Position numbers and translations under genes: made by a program. Shown here piece after piece: positions 18,897 through 28,996 of a DNA stretch of 64,000 nucleotides (its first letter is position 1; each line of letters starts with the position of its first letter). The stretch comes from Deefgea salmonis (lineage in GTDB: Bacteria; Pseudomonadota; Gammaproteobacteria; Burkholderiales; Chitinibacteraceae): contig NZ_JAJAWG010000003.1 in assembly GCF_020531905.1 (NCBI RefSeq), positions 248,001 to 312,000 on the forward strand. Reading direction: 5' to 3'. The notes beneath the pieces are model-generated. The model did no database searches, had not been told where the DNA came from, and worked only from the letters and a program-made list of their open reading frames with translations.

Positions 18897-19106
18897 ATTC
18901 AGATGGGGTATTGATACAGTAAAAAGATGTCCATATTGAGTCGATCTCATTCGCTAAATGAGCGCGACTGTTGCTCCTTCCCCCTTGATGGGGGAAGGCT
19001 GGGATGGGGGTGAGCTGCACGCCGTCGGATCACCCTCACCCTAACCCTCTCCCATCAAGGGAGAGGGAATGCCGCGATACTTTGGCTACCATCACATCAT
19101 CTGAAC
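18897..19106. repeat. Palindromic element with GTTCAGAT-type ends, copy 1
   Basis: Left end ATTCAGAT, right end ATCTGAAC, 210 bases. The centre has CCTTGATGGGGGAAGGCTGG and, inverted, CCCATCAAGGGAGAGGG with CACCCTCACCCTAACCCTC between. A second copy of the same internal sequence lies at 22955-23150. No open frame is inside. Confidence 0.85.
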
Positions 19107-19112
19107 AAGCAT

Positions 19113-19153
19113 CAAAAAAACGCAGCGCCAAATCCTTGGCTGCTGCGTTTTTT
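19113..19153. terminator. Bidirectional rho-independent terminator
   Basis: AAAAAAACGCAGC and GCTGCGTTTTTT flank a loop of about 15 bases, with A and T runs on the two sides. It sits between the 3' ends of thiC (plus) and the outer-membrane protein gene (minus) and could serve both. Confidence 0.85.
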
Positions 19154-19182
19154 ATTTCCTGCCAGTCTGAATTCAATCTGAC

Positions 19183-20064
19183 TTACCACACGTGTGACAG
19201 CACCAAGGAAATCTCTCGCTCTTTGCTTGAGCCTTGCGCGGTGCTAATCGGCCATTCGCCGACAATACGTACGCTATTGCGGCCCGGTAAGCTGATATTC
19301 ATCGCCGCGCCAGCCAGCCAATTATCAATTCGATCATGATCGGTTTGGCCGCCACGCGTCACCATGCCGCCGGTTTGATATTCTAACGTTGCCGCCAACC
19401 ACATCTGGGGGATTACGCTGAAACTCGCCATGGTTTTAAAGTGATATACATTTTTTTGCTCAAATCGACCGATTTTATAATCGGCATTGTCGCCAAACCA
19501 CGACAGCCCAGCCAAGCCCTCAAACACCCATTGATTCATCGTCCAAGCCAATTGGCATTCGGGCAAAACCATCCAGCGATTGGCGCTGACATTAACGGAT
19601 TGATTTTTTTGATACGCCGCCGTCGGAATATTAACTTGTAATCCGCAAGCACTGCTGAGCCCATTACGATCGTAGTTTTTTAAGGCATTTCGATCCAAAG
19701 CTGGCCGGCGATACAGCCCCACACCAAAGCCCAACATCACATCGCCCACACCATCAGCCTCAGCCGGTTTGCGGCGGCTATTGGTAAACGATTGATCCAC
19801 CGTGACATACGGCAATTGCACCGCCACATACGCCAATTGCCCTGCAAGATCAAAATATTGCGCCTGCCGCAAGCTCACGCTGTTTTTGTCGACAATCTCG
19901 ATTTCTCGTGGGCCGCGTGGTGATTCAATCGATTGCTGGCGAAAGCGCAATGAGCTGCGACTGGTATCGTCGGCAACCAAACCAAATTGACGCGGATCTG
20001 CCGCATGCGTTGGCAAACTCAGCAGGGCCAACGCCCAAATGCAGTGCCACTTTAATCCATTCAT
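19183..20064 (-). CDS. Outer-membrane transporter-like beta-barrel protein (MetA/phenol-degradation family type)
   Basis: 293 residues from MNGLKWHCIWALALLSLPTHA, a signal peptide ending at THA-AD; GGTGG stands six bases before this ATG. The mature part has alternating polar/hydrophobic strands, SSLRFRQQSIES, YVAVQLPYVTVDQSF, VGDVMLGFGVGLYRR, and ends in LVLSHVW with a C-terminal aromatic residue as in outer-membrane barrels. The overall pattern fits the PF13557 transporter family. No substrate can be assigned. A terminator follows its stop on the minus strand; it has its own region upstream. Confidence 0.68.
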   Translation of the reverse strand: MNGLKWHCIWALALLSLPTHAADPRQFGLVADDTSRSSLRFRQQSIESPRGPREIEIVDKNSVSLRQAQYFDLAGQLAYVAVQLPYVTVDQSFTNSRRKPAEADGVGDVMLGFGVGLYRRPALDRNALKNYDRNGLSSACGLQVNIPTAAYQKNQSVNVSANRWMVLPECQLAWTMNQWVFEGLAGLSWFGDNADYKIGRFEQKNVYHFKTMASFSVIPQMWLAATLEYQTGGMVTRGGQTDHDRIDNWLAGAAMNISLPGRNSVRIVGEWPISTAQGSSKEREISLVLSHVW

Positions 20065-20289
20065 CCACATCCACCGGCCTAAAATCCAATCAAACAATAT
20101 ACGGACTTTACCTTATATGGCAGCAACACTTACAAACAAAATTAAAATCAGCCGTGGATTGAGTAAGGCAAACAACAGACCCACGATCTTTGCTTTAACA
20201 GCAGCAAAATCAGCCTAGCCAATCACACCGCTAAGCCTTTGAATACGTTATACTTCTGCCCCTTCGCCTGACTTGCTCTGGATTGCATT

Positions 20290-22281
20290 ATGCTTTTGCC
20301 GCACCAACTTGAATTACTTGCCCCAGCCAAAACCGCCGAAATCGCCCGAGAAGCCATTTTGCACGGCGCAGATGCGGTGTATATCGGCGGCCCAAGTTTT
20401 GGCGCGCGGCACAATGCCAGCAATCCGATCGAAGACATCAGCGCCTTAGTTCAATTTGCCCATCGCTATCATTCACGGGTGTTTGTCACGCTCAATACCA
20501 TCTTGCACGACAACGAACTCGAACCGGCGCGCCAGCAGATTATTCAGTTGTATGAAGCCGGCGTGGATGCGCTGATTGTGCAAGACATGGGCGTACTTAA
20601 ACTCGATATTCCACCGATTCAGCTGCACGCCAGTACGCAATGCGATATTCGTAACCCTGAAAAAGCCAAATTTTTATCCGATGCCGGTTTCTCGCAAATC
20701 GTGTTGGCGCGTGAATTGGGCGTAAAGCAAATCCGCGACATCAGCGCCGCCGTGGGCGATAGCGCGACGATTGAATACTTTATCCACGGCGCTTTATGCG
20801 TGGCGTTTTCTGGCCAATGCAATATCAGCCATGCGGCAACCAATCGCAGCGCCAATCGCGGTGATTGCTCGCAAGCTTGCCGCCTGCCCTACACCTTGAC
20901 CGACCACAAAGGCCAAGTGGTGGCGTTTGATAAGCATTTGCTGTCGATGAAAGACAACGACCAAACCGATAATCTCGCGTTGCTGGTCGACGCTGGCGTG
21001 CGCTCGTTCAAAATCGAAGGCCGCTATAAAGACGCGCAATACGTTAAAAACATCACCGCGCATTACCGCCGCCATCTGGATGAAATCCTCGAACAACGCC
21101 CCGATCTTGCGCCCGCATCGAGTGGCCGCAGCGAGATTTTCTTTACCCCCAACGTCGATAAAACTTTCCACCGTGGCCATACCGATTATTTTGCCACTGA
21201 GCGCAAAACCGATATTGGCGCGTTTGATTCGCCCAAATACGTCGGTCTGCCAGTGGGTACCATCACTCGCGTCACCGACAAGTTCTTTGAAATTCAAATC
21301 ATCGATGCGAGCGAGCCGCTGGCGAACGGCGATGGTTTGAATTACATGAAAAAACGCGAAGTGGTCGGCGTGCAAGCCAATATCGTTGAAGCCATTGATA
21401 AAGCGACTGGCTTATTCCGCGTATTCCCGAATGAAGCTATGAGCGAGCTTGTTGGCCTTAAGGCAGGTATTGGCATGAACCGCAATCGGGATCATGCTTG
21501 GGAGCAGATACTCAATAAAAAATCCGCTGAACGTAAAATCGGCGTGTGGCTCAATTTGTCTGAAACTGCGACGGGTCTTGCGCTCACGATTACCGATGCC
21601 GATGGCTGTACGGTGACGGTTGATGCGCCGATGCCACTCGAAGTTTCACAAAATGTAGATAAAGCATGGAGCGGTTTGATTGGCGGCCTCGGTAAACTCG
21701 GCAATACGATGTTTTACGCCGAGGACGTATCACTCAATCTGAGCCAGCCTTGGCATGTTGCCGCCTCAGCGATTAATGCGCTGCGTCGCGAAGCGGTTGA
21801 GCAACTGGAAGTCGCCCGCGTTGCCGCGTGGCCGAAACAACAACGCAAAACGCCAGTTGAACCGCCAGCAATCTATCCCGATGAAACGCTGTCGTTTTTG
21901 GGTAATGTGTATAACAAAAAAGCACGCGAATTTTACCAAGAGCACGGCGTAAAACTCATTGCTGCAGCCTACGAGGCACACCAAGAAGCCGGTGAAGTGC
22001 CGTTAATGATTACCAAGCATTGCCTGCGGTTTTCGTTTGAACTGTGCCCGAAACAAGCCAAAGGCGTGATCGGTGTCAAAGGCCAAATCAAAGCCGAGCC
22101 GATGACATTATCCAACGACAAAGAAAGCTATACGCTCAAGTTTGATTGCAAGCCGTGCGAAATGCATGTGATGGGCAAAATGAAACCGCATATTTTAAAA
22201 TCGCCGCCACCGTCGATTATTCCAGTGCAAACCATTACCTTTCACAAAGCCAAACCAGAACCGGAAGGCTATAGCCATTAA
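20290..22281 (+). CDS. rlhA: 23S rRNA 5-hydroxycytidine C2501 synthase (peptidase U32 family)
   Basis: 663 residues, near the 653 of E. coli RlhA (YdcP), with very strong likeness throughout: LELLAPAKTAEIAREAIL, GADAVYIGGPSFGARHNAS, VFVTLNTILHDNELEPAR, GDCSQACRLPYTL and the C-terminal KFDCKPCEMHVMGKMK. RlhA hydroxylates C2501 of 23S rRNA, a prephenate- and iron-dependent modification; conserved cysteines in GDCSQACRL and CKPCEM likely bind metal or a cluster. The gene stands alone, with a terminator after it. Confidence 0.94.
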   Translation: MLLPHQLELLAPAKTAEIAREAILHGADAVYIGGPSFGARHNASNPIEDISALVQFAHRYHSRVFVTLNTILHDNELEPARQQIIQLYEAGVDALIVQDMGVLKLDIPPIQLHASTQCDIRNPEKAKFLSDAGFSQIVLARELGVKQIRDISAAVGDSATIEYFIHGALCVAFSGQCNISHAATNRSANRGDCSQACRLPYTLTDHKGQVVAFDKHLLSMKDNDQTDNLALLVDAGVRSFKIEGRYKDAQYVKNITAHYRRHLDEILEQRPDLAPASSGRSEIFFTPNVDKTFHRGHTDYFATERKTDIGAFDSPKYVGLPVGTITRVTDKFFEIQIIDASEPLANGDGLNYMKKREVVGVQANIVEAIDKATGLFRVFPNEAMSELVGLKAGIGMNRNRDHAWEQILNKKSAERKIGVWLNLSETATGLALTITDADGCTVTVDAPMPLEVSQNVDKAWSGLIGGLGKLGNTMFYAEDVSLNLSQPWHVAASAINALRREAVEQLEVARVAAWPKQQRKTPVEPPAIYPDETLSFLGNVYNKKAREFYQEHGVKLIAAAYEAHQEAGEVPLMITKHCLRFSFELCPKQAKGVIGVKGQIKAEPMTLSNDKESYTLKFDCKPCEMHVMGKMKPHILKSPPPSIIPVQTITFHKAKPEPEGYSH

Positions 22282-22315
22282 ACAACGCCACAAAAAAATG
22301 CCGCCCTAGCGGTAA

Positions 22316-22352
22316 TGCCGTTCACTTAAGCCAAGTGAACGGCATTTTTTTC
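22316..22352 (+). terminator. Rho-independent terminator after rlhA
   Basis: GCCGTTCACTT and AAGTGAACGGC form an 11-base stem with a short AAGCC loop, followed by ATTTTTTT on the plus strand. A further copy of the words AAGTGAACTG and GGGCGGCATTTTTTT follows about 120 bases later, so the gap (22282-22528) may hold a decayed duplicate; CTCTGCGCCTCTGCGT between them is a low-complexity repeat also seen near 48530. Confidence 0.82.
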
Positions 22353-22528
22353 CTCGATTTCATTGCAGGTATCGCTTTTAACGCAAAGGTACAGAGAAAA
22401 TCAACTGAAAAACCCTGATTTTCCTCCGCGCCTCTGCGCCTCTGCGTCAGGTTTTCAGGGTTTGTCGTTAAGTGAACTGTATTTGCCCTAGGGCGGCATT
22501 TTTTTGCCGAAAGATGTCAATCTTTAAC

Positions 22529-22882
22529 TTAAGGTTGCGCCGCTGCATCCAGCGGCGTGCGCCACGGCGGTAAGGGCGCATATTGCGTCAATAATTGACT
22601 CACTCGCGCTACCCCATCGGGCGAGCCGACCAGTGAGGCTGGCGAGACGCCATTGAGCTCCACATGTGGGCAGGTAATCCACTTCACCACCGTATCTAAA
22701 TCACCCAATTTTGTTTCAGCCATATCAATCACCGCCAGCCAAGGCATGAGCAATTGCGGCTCAAATTGCACTACCGCCATTAAATCAGCATGCAAATCAG
22801 GCTGGCCTGCCAGCTCTCGCTCGAGTAATTCAAAAAAAATGCCAATTCGCGTTAAATCCATCATGGCCTCTACTGGCGACAT
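22529..22882 (-). CDS. Small protein with a possible Xre/MbcA/ParS-type antitoxin domain
   Basis: 117 residues, or 111-110 if translation starts at one of the two adjacent ATGs that follow AGAGG. The C-terminal half KWITCPHVELNGVSPASLVGSPDGVARVSQLL resembles the toxin-binding domain of MbcA/ParS/Xre antitoxins (DUF2384), where a conserved block of the form P-L-G-x-x-P-x-x-L-L-x-T-x-x-G is usual. The N-terminal half is not a clear helix-turn-helix. No RES-type toxin gene is next to it. The assignment rests on one motif and remains tentative. Confidence 0.45.
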   Translation of the reverse strand: MSPVEAMMDLTRIGIFFELLERELAGQPDLHADLMAVVQFEPQLLMPWLAVIDMAETKLGDLDTVVKWITCPHVELNGVSPASLVGSPDGVARVSQLLTQYAPLPPWRTPLDAAAQP

Positions 22883-22954
22883 TAACTTTGAGTATAGCGA
22901 TCAAGCGCATAAAATTCAGTGCTTAGCGACATATACCGACGATTAATAAGCAAT

Positions 22955-23150
22955 GTTCAGATTTGATGTTGATTGCTTACATCACAAGCGCTTGAGCCGA
23001 TCGACTGCAGCCCCTTCCCCCTCGATGGGGGAAGGTTGGGATGGGGGTGTTGAGCTTACAAAACACGCCGGCGGATCACCCTCACCCTAACCCTCGCCCA
23101 TCAAGGGAGAGGGAATGCCGCGACGCTGAGCATCAACACGTAATCTGAAC
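22955..23150. repeat. Palindromic element with GTTCAGAT-type ends, copy 2
   Basis: Left end GTTCAGATTTGATGTTGAT, right end ATCAACACGTAATCTGAAC, 196 bases. The interior matches copy 1 (CCCTCGATGGGGGAAGGTTGG and inverted CCCATCAAGGGAGAGGG). Copy 1 and this one share internal order, so they are true repeats, not chance palindromes. Confidence 0.88.
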
Positions 23151-23191
23151 ACCATCAGGCGTCAACGCCATCGATGCTCAACTCCCACCTC

Positions 23192-23515
23192 TCAATAACG
23201 CGCCATATTCGGCTCAACATCATTGGCCCACGCCGCAATGCCGCCGTCTAAATTAATCATATTTTCAAAGCCTTGCCGCTCCAAAAATCCCGCCACCTGA
23301 TAACTGCGCACGCCGTGATGGCAAATCACCACGTAAGTGGCATCTGGATCTAAGCGCGTTTGCTCGCTGGGGATGTGATTCATCGGCAGATTTTGACTGC
23401 CGTTAATTTGGCATAAAGCCACTTCCCAAGGCTCGCGAACGTCTAATAATTGAGGCGCTGCACGGCTTGAATCTTGCAGCCAGAGGTAAAGATCGTTTGG
23501 ACTAATATGTTGCAT
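23192..23515 (-). CDS. Single-domain rhodanese
   Basis: 107 residues from MQHISPNDLYLWLQD. The fold marks are QLLDVREPWEVALCQI, then the active-site loop VICHHGVRSYQVAGFL with the catalytic cysteine in ICHHGVRS, and LDGGIAAWANDVEP near the end. Rhodaneses carry sulfur on the cysteine as a persulfide and pass it to acceptors such as cyanide, thiouridine enzymes or Fe-S assembly. A Shine-Dalgarno sequence is not obvious. It is a single gene, not in an operon with the Isc genes, although both handle sulfur. Substrate unknown. Confidence 0.9.
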   Translation of the reverse strand: MQHISPNDLYLWLQDSSRAAPQLLDVREPWEVALCQINGSQNLPMNHIPSEQTRLDPDATYVVICHHGVRSYQVAGFLERQGFENMINLDGGIAAWANDVEPNMARY

Positions 23516-23798
23516 TTTTGCTGGCCTTTGCATACCACGACAACGCAAAAATAATGCGTTGCGTATTTAAAATCGATTCAGTTTGAGCGCCAGAGATCGC
23601 GACTCCCCCCAAGTTTGCTGACCAATCCTTACCATAACAGCGAGTACATCGATGACGAGCAAACCACGATGCAAACCCACTTTGGCTCAACGATTTGGCG
23701 CATGGCGCGCAAATTAAATCAGTTTCAGCCTAGAGGCAATCAATTTAATTGATTACCATGGCCGCTGCTCGCTTTCGCAAGCCTTTTTTGGAGTTGTC
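23516..23798. other. Intergenic region with a perfect 17-base palindrome
   Basis: The gap has no supported gene. The notable part is AATCAATTTAATTGATT at 23738-23754, a perfect inverted repeat around a central T, 44 bases before the transporter start codon. Its form fits a helix-turn-helix operator site, but no known regulator can be named. The rest is unremarkable. Confidence 0.6.
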
Positions 23799-24269
23799 AT
23801 GACTTATCTTTATAGCTTATTCGCACTCACCATTGGCCTCATTATTCCCTTGCAAGCCGCCATCAATAACCAGCTCAAGTCGATCATCGGCCACAGTACT
23901 TTACTCGCTGCCTTAGTGTCTTTTTCGGTTGGTACGCTGGCCTTACTTTGCATTAGTCTGGCGACTGGGCAAAAAATCAGCGCCTTGGCGCAACTACCCA
24001 AAGCCGAACCGTGGATGCTGCTCGGCGGCCTGCTTGGTGCGGTATTTGTTTTTGGCACCACCTTGATTGCCCCCAAGCTGGGTGCGGCGACGATGTTGTC
24101 GCTCATTATCACCGGACAAATTATCGCTTCGATGCTGTTTGATCGCTTTGGCTGGTTTGCCATGCCGATGAAAGACTTGAGCTGGCCACGCTTACTCGGC
24201 GCGGCCTTGATTATTGTCGGTGTGCTCTTGGTGAACTTTGGCAATGATTGGCTTAAAGCCAAAACTTAA
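23799..24269 (+). CDS. DMT-type transporter, DUF606 (YdcZ) family
   Basis: 156 residues with about five hydrophobic helices (SLFALTIGLIIPLQAAINNQ; LLAALVSFSVGTLALLCISL; MLLGGLLGAVFVFGTTLIAP; MLSLIITGQIIASMLFD; LLGAALIIVGVLLVNFG). This half-size layout and the NNQLK after the first helix are typical of the DUF606/YdcZ group of small drug/metabolite transporters. It normally needs a partner or dimer to work. TTTTTGGAGTTGTC ahead of the ATG is a good ribosome-binding site. A palindrome upstream suggests regulation. Substrate unknown. Confidence 0.85.
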   Translation: MTYLYSLFALTIGLIIPLQAAINNQLKSIIGHSTLLAALVSFSVGTLALLCISLATGQKISALAQLPKAEPWMLLGGLLGAVFVFGTTLIAPKLGAATMLSLIITGQIIASMLFDRFGWFAMPMKDLSWPRLLGAALIIVGVLLVNFGNDWLKAKT

Positions 24270-24331
24270 GCCCCAAGCGAGCGCGCCCAATGGCCGTACT
24301 TGTTAAATCGGCGGCAAAACGTCGACAGAGC

Positions 24332-24880
24332 CTAGACCAAGCCTTTTTGCTGCGCCCAAAATACGCCAGCAATGGTTTTGGCATCGGTAATGCGGCCATC
24401 GAGCACGCCAGCGACCAGCTCAGACATACTCATCGTAATGCTTTCTAAAAATTCACCGTCATCGAGTTGGCGCTCACCGGCGGTTAAGTCTCGCGCCAAA
24501 TACAATTTAATTTCTTCGTCGGTATACGAAATAATCGGGTGAATCACCCCCAGATATTCCCAAGACGCGGCGCTATAGCCGGTTTCTTCTAATAATTCGC
24601 GCTGCGCGCAAGCCAAAGGATCTTCGCCAGCATCGAGTTTGCCGGCAGGAAACTCAATAAATACCCGATCTAATGGATAACGAAATTGCCGCTCAAGCAA
24701 TAATCGGCCATCGGCCAACTGTGGAATCACCATCACCGCGCCCGGATGCTTGATGTATTCACGCGTTGCGGTGCTGCCGTCGGGTAAACGCACGGTATCG
24801 CAAAAAGCATTGAGCAATTTGCCTTTAAATAAGGGCTGGCTAGAGAGCGTTTCTTCGATTAAATGGCGATCTACTGACAT
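24332..24880 (-). CDS. nudF: Nudix hydrolase, ADP-ribose pyrophosphatase type
   Basis: 182 residues. The Nudix box is GKLDAGEDPLACAQRELLEE followed by TGYSA, with the metal-binding glutamates in RELLEETG. The neighbouring FIEFPAGKLD and YLARDLTAGERQLDDGEFLE segments are typical of ADP-ribose pyrophosphatases (NudF/ADPRase), which split ADP-ribose into AMP and ribose-5-phosphate. NudF can also act on ADP-glucose in other bacteria, so a link to the adjacent glycogen genes on the same strand is possible but not shown. A promoter region or the end of the glycogen operon lies between them. Confidence 0.88.
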   Translation of the reverse strand: MSVDRHLIEETLSSQPLFKGKLLNAFCDTVRLPDGSTATREYIKHPGAVMVIPQLADGRLLLERQFRYPLDRVFIEFPAGKLDAGEDPLACAQRELLEETGYSAASWEYLGVIHPIISYTDEEIKLYLARDLTAGERQLDDGEFLESITMSMSELVAGVLDGRITDAKTIAGVFWAQQKGLV

Positions 24881-25003
24881 GATATGGATCCATAAAAAAA
24901 GGCGACCTTGCGGCCGCCCAGTTTAACCCGTTTTGTCAGTCATTCCGCAACAGTCTGCAGGCTGCGTTGCCGCGCCATACCATTGATGACGCCTACTAAT
25001 TGC

Positions 25004-27457
25004 TTAAAGTTTCACCGCTTGGGTATGCCAAATGCGATCGGCGTATTCTTTAATTGTTCGATCCGATGAAAAATACCCCATTGCCGCCACATTTAAAATC
25101 GCTTTTCGCGCCCAAAGATCGGGCTTGGCAAATAGCGCATCGACTTTGGCCTGCATGGCAACATAGGCTTCAAAATCGGCCAATAATTGGTAATGATCGC
25201 CCCAATTGACCAAGGTATCAAAAATCACCCGATAACGCTCTGGCTCAGTCGGGCTAAAAAAGCCCGACGCCAACATATTGAGCGTATCGCGTAGCGCTTT
25301 ATTGTTTTCATAAATGCTGCGCGGATTGTAACCATCGCGGCGTAATGCGCTGACTTCTTCGCTGGTATGGCCAAAGATAAATAGATTATCGCCACCGATG
25401 GCCTCTTGCATTTCCACATTAGCCCCATCCAAAGTGCCAATGGTTAATGCGCCATTGAGGGCAAATTTCATATTGCCGGTACCCGAGGCTTCGGTGCCGG
25501 CGGTGGAGATTTGCTCGGATAAATCAGCCGCCGGAATAATCATTTCGGCCAAACTCACGCTGTAATTGGGTAAAAACACCACCTTTAATCGATCGCCAAT
25601 TCGTTCGTCATTATTGATCTTAATGCCGACATCATTAATCAATTGAATAATCAATTTGGCCATATGGTAGGCCGACGCGGCTTTACCGGCAAAAATCACC
25701 ACGCGTGGTTGCCATTTTTTATCGGGCTCGGCCAAAATTTGGTTATATCGCGTAATTACGTGTAATACATTAAGCAACTGGCGTTTGTATTCATGAATTC
25801 GTTTGACTTGCACATCAAACAAAGCATTTGGATTAATCACGCCGCCTAAAGTACGCGCCACATACATGGCTAAGCGTTTTTTATTGGCTAATTTAGCCGC
25901 GCGAAACTCAGCAACAAACAATGGAAAATCAGCGTGCGTTTTAAGTTCAACTAATTCATTTAAATTAACCCGCCAAGTTTGGCCGATGGTTTTATCAATT
26001 AAACGCGATAAATCCGGATTGGCCAAAGCCAACCAACGGCGCGGCGTTACGCCATTGGTGACATTGGTAAATCGATCGGGATATAAACGGGCAAAATCAG
26101 CAAAAATTGATTCCACCATCAACGCCGAATGCAGCGCCGACACGCCATTCACTTGATGGCTAGCAATCACCGCCAAATACGCCATTCTGACTTTTCGTTC
26201 GCCCTGCTCATCAATTAAAGACACGCGGCGTAAAAAATCAAAATCATTGGGAATAATTAATGCCACTTCTTTTAAAAAAGCTTCATTTAAATCAAAAATA
26301 ATTTTTAAATGTCGTGGCAATAAGCGCCCCAGCATATTGACTTCCCAAGTCTCTAATGCTTCAGACATCAAAGTATGATTGGTATAGCTAAATACTTTAC
26401 CGGTAATGGCCCAAGCTTCTCGCCATTCATAATGATATTCGTCGATTAATAAGCGCATTAATTCCGGAATCGCCAACACCGGATGAGTGTCATTTAAATG
26501 AATCGCGACTTTATCGGCCAAATGATCCAAATTTTCATGAGTACTTAAATAGCGATGAATAATATCTTGCAAACTGGCAGCAACAAAAAAATACTCTTGC
26601 CGTAAACGCAATTCTTTACCGACTAAAGTGGAATCATCAGGATATAACACTCGAGATACGTTTTCAGAGAGATTTTTTTCTTCTACTGCCGAGAAATAAT
26701 CGCCCTGATTAAACTTAGATAAATTAATTTCACGCGTCGAGCGCGCCGTCCACAGCCGCAAGGTATTGGTCGATTTAGTGGCAAATCCAGGAATAATAAT
26801 ATCGTGCGCCACCGCCAAAACATCGTGCTGGCTATCGAGCCAGCGCACACTGCTGCCTTCTTGCTCCAATCGACCGCCAAAACGCACGCGGTAACACACT
26901 TCATCGCGCGGAAAATCAACAATATTGACCGATCCCAACCAAGTATCGGGCACTTCAACTTGGCGGCCTTCAATAATGCGCTGCTTAAACATGCCAAATT
27001 GATAGCGTATGCCGTAGCCCATGCCCGGAATACCCAAGGTCGCCATCGAATCCAAAAAACACGCTGCCAAACGCCCTAAGCCGCCATTGCCCAACGCCGC
27101 ATCGGGCTCTAAACCCACTAACTCATCGTAATCAACACCCATTTCATCGAGCGCAGTACGCACCACGTCTTCCATATCCAGCGCCAATAAGGCATTGGAT
27201 AAGGCGCGGCCAATCAAAAACTCCATCGATAAGTAATACACCCGCTTTAAGTCTTGCGAGTACTGCGCTCGGGTGGTTTCCATCCAGCGCTCGACCATTT
27301 GATCGCGCACCGCTAAAAACGTTGCCTCCATCCAATCTTTGGGCTGGGCGGCGCGCGGATCTTTGCCGATGGAATACATTAATTTATTGGCAATGGCTTT
27401 TTTCATCAGTTCGGCATCATACAAAGCCGCCGAGTCATACTGGAAAGGCAAATTCAT
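25004..27457 (-). CDS. glgP: Glycogen phosphorylase
   Basis: 817 residues from [14 protein letters not shown], near the 815 of E. coli GlgP; a longer frame (27502) starts with a non-family leader and has no support. Key parts are [48 protein letters not shown] and [20 protein letters not shown] with the PLP-binding lysine (in GNMKF). It releases glucose-1-phosphate from glycogen with inorganic phosphate. It is the last gene of the glycogen operon, 60 bases after glgA, so breakdown and synthesis enzymes are transcribed together. Confidence 0.97.
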   Translation of the reverse strand: MNLPFQYDSAALYDAELMKKAIANKLMYSIGKDPRAAQPKDWMEATFLAVRDQMVERWMETTRAQYSQDLKRVYYLSMEFLIGRALSNALLALDMEDVVRTALDEMGVDYDELVGLEPDAALGNGGLGRLAACFLDSMATLGIPGMGYGIRYQFGMFKQRIIEGRQVEVPDTWLGSVNIVDFPRDEVCYRVRFGGRLEQEGSSVRWLDSQHDVLAVAHDIIIPGFATKSTNTLRLWTARSTREINLSKFNQGDYFSAVEEKNLSENVSRVLYPDDSTLVGKELRLRQEYFFVAASLQDIIHRYLSTHENLDHLADKVAIHLNDTHPVLAIPELMRLLIDEYHYEWREAWAITGKVFSYTNHTLMSEALETWEVNMLGRLLPRHLKIIFDLNEAFLKEVALIIPNDFDFLRRVSLIDEQGERKVRMAYLAVIASHQVNGVSALHSALMVESIFADFARLYPDRFTNVTNGVTPRRWLALANPDLSRLIDKTIGQTWRVNLNELVELKTHADFPLFVAEFRAAKLANKKRLAMYVARTLGGVINPNALFDVQVKRIHEYKRQLLNVLHVITRYNQILAEPDKKWQPRVVIFAGKAASAYHMAKLIIQLINDVGIKINNDERIGDRLKVVFLPNYSVSLAEMIIPAADLSEQISTAGTEASGTGNMKFALNGALTIGTLDGANVEMQEAIGGDNLFIFGHTSEEVSALRRDGYNPRSIYENNKALRDTLNMLASGFFSPTEPERYRVIFDTLVNWGDHYQLLADFEAYVAMQAKVDALFAKPDLWARKAILNVAAMGYFSSDRTIKEYADRIWHTQAVKL

Positions 27458-27519
27458 CAGCAATACCCCCAAACGAAAGCAATGGCAAAAACCACGCGCC
27501 ATCGGTTTTGAACGAACAA

Positions 27520-28953
27520 TTAAGCGCCTAAGCTGCGATACAAATCGTGGTATTGCAAGGCGGCACTATGCCAGCCAAAGTCGGTGCACATGGCTTCTTG
27601 CCGCACGGCTTTCCAGTCTTTCGGCCTGGCCCACAAGGCAAAGATGCGGCGAATACCCTGGGTGAGTTCTTCTTTGGAGAACGCATTAAATACCGCGCCG
27701 GTGGCAATACCGTCTTGTAAATTTTCTAAAGAGCAATCCATCACCGTGTCGGCCAAGCCCCCCACTCGGCGCACTAAGGGCAGCGCACCGTATTTCAAAC
27801 CGTAAAGCTGCGTTAAACCACACGGCTCAAAGCGACTTGGCACCATGATCACATCGCTACCGGCCATAATTTGATGCGAAAGTGCTTCGTCGTAACCGAT
27901 TTTGACCGCTACTTGCAGCGGATTTTCGGCGGCAGCGGCGACAAAAGCCGCTTCCATTGCCGCGTCGCCGCTACCCAGCAACACAAACTGCCCGCCGCGA
28001 TCGGTGATTTCATTGAGTGCCGCCAGCACCAAGTGCAAACCTTTTTGCTCTGTTAAACGGCTGACAACGGCAAACAGCGGTTTTTCCGTGGCATGCTCTA
28101 AACCCATTACCACTTGTAATGCCGCTTTGCACTTGGCTTTGCCGGCTAATTTATCCGCGCTATAGTTCGCGGCAATCAAGGCATCATTGGCCGGATGCCA
28201 AACCGCCTCATCCACGCCATTTAAAATGCCAGACAACACGTCTTGCCGTGCGCGCAATAAGCCATCTAAGCCACAGCCTTGCTCTGGCGTGGTCATTTCT
28301 TGGGCATACGTTGGCGACACCGTCGTGATTCGGTCGGCGTAATAAATGCCCGCTTTCATAAACGAGATTTGCCCATGAAATTCCAAGCCATTTAATGCAA
28401 AAAAATGCGCGGGTAACTCAAGCTGCGCAAAATGATCGGCGGGGAAAATTCCCTGATACGCCAGATTATGAATCGTAAACACGCTCGTCGCTGGGCGTCC
28501 TGCTGCAGCCAAATACGCTGGCACTAAACCAGCATGCCAATCATGCGCGTGCACAATGGCTGGTCGCCAATAGGTGTCAACCCCCTCAGCAATGCGCGTT
28601 GCCACCCAAGCCAGCAGCGCAAAACGCAGATGATTATCGGCATAGGGATGATGGTTACCATCTTGATACGGATTACCGCCTCGAGCGTATAAATGCGGTG
28701 CGTCGATGACATACACGCCAATCTCATCTGGCGTGCGCCCAAATTTTAACGTGACCGTGCCGGCCAATGCTTCAAACGTGGCCACATCGCTCATCGCCGT
28801 TAAACCCGCCAAAATCGAGGGAAAACCCGGCAATAACACCCGAACATCGCAGGCCAAAGGCGCCAAAGCCAATGGCAGCGCCCCCGAAACATCCGCCAAG
28901 CCACCGGTTTTGAGTAATGGAAACATTTCGGCACAAACATGAAGCACTCGCAT
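27520..28953 (-). CDS. glgA: Glycogen synthase (ADP-glucose dependent, GT5)
   Basis: 477 residues. The N-terminal [19 protein letters not shown] has the KTGGL ADP-glucose-binding motif; the C-terminal half has [16 protein letters not shown] and [20 protein letters not shown] with the conserved glutamate pair. It extends the alpha-1,4-glucan in the cytoplasm from ADP-glucose made by GlgC. The gene lies between glgC and glgP. The 140 bases upstream are almost entirely G-rich repeat sequence, so its ribosome binding and mRNA folding may be affected by that array. Confidence 0.97.
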   Translation of the reverse strand: MRVLHVCAEMFPLLKTGGLADVSGALPLALAPLACDVRVLLPGFPSILAGLTAMSDVATFEALAGTVTLKFGRTPDEIGVYVIDAPHLYARGGNPYQDGNHHPYADNHLRFALLAWVATRIAEGVDTYWRPAIVHAHDWHAGLVPAYLAAAGRPATSVFTIHNLAYQGIFPADHFAQLELPAHFFALNGLEFHGQISFMKAGIYYADRITTVSPTYAQEMTTPEQGCGLDGLLRARQDVLSGILNGVDEAVWHPANDALIAANYSADKLAGKAKCKAALQVVMGLEHATEKPLFAVVSRLTEQKGLHLVLAALNEITDRGGQFVLLGSGDAAMEAAFVAAAAENPLQVAVKIGYDEALSHQIMAGSDVIMVPSRFEPCGLTQLYGLKYGALPLVRRVGGLADTVMDCSLENLQDGIATGAVFNAFSKEELTQGIRRIFALWARPKDWKAVRQEAMCTDFGWHSAALQYHDLYRSLGA

Positions 28954-28996
28954 TATTTAAAACCTTGTCGAAAGTTAATCGTTGGCGCTTGAAGGA

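Noticed and set aside
20794-21375. 193-residue open frame opposite rlhA
   Set aside because: It lies entirely antisense to a confident gene, has no ribosome-binding site and resembles no family; a shadow of the coding bias.
22360-22470. Fragment of rRNA or tRNA gene suggested by CTCTGCGCCTCTGCGT
   Set aside because: Short, low-complexity words without a stable tRNA or rRNA helix; also present near 48530 in gap DNA.
23810-24262. 150-residue frame opposite the DMT transporter
   Set aside because: Serine- and lysine-rich antisense translation of a hydrophobic protein; the plus-strand frame has clear membrane helices and a good start.
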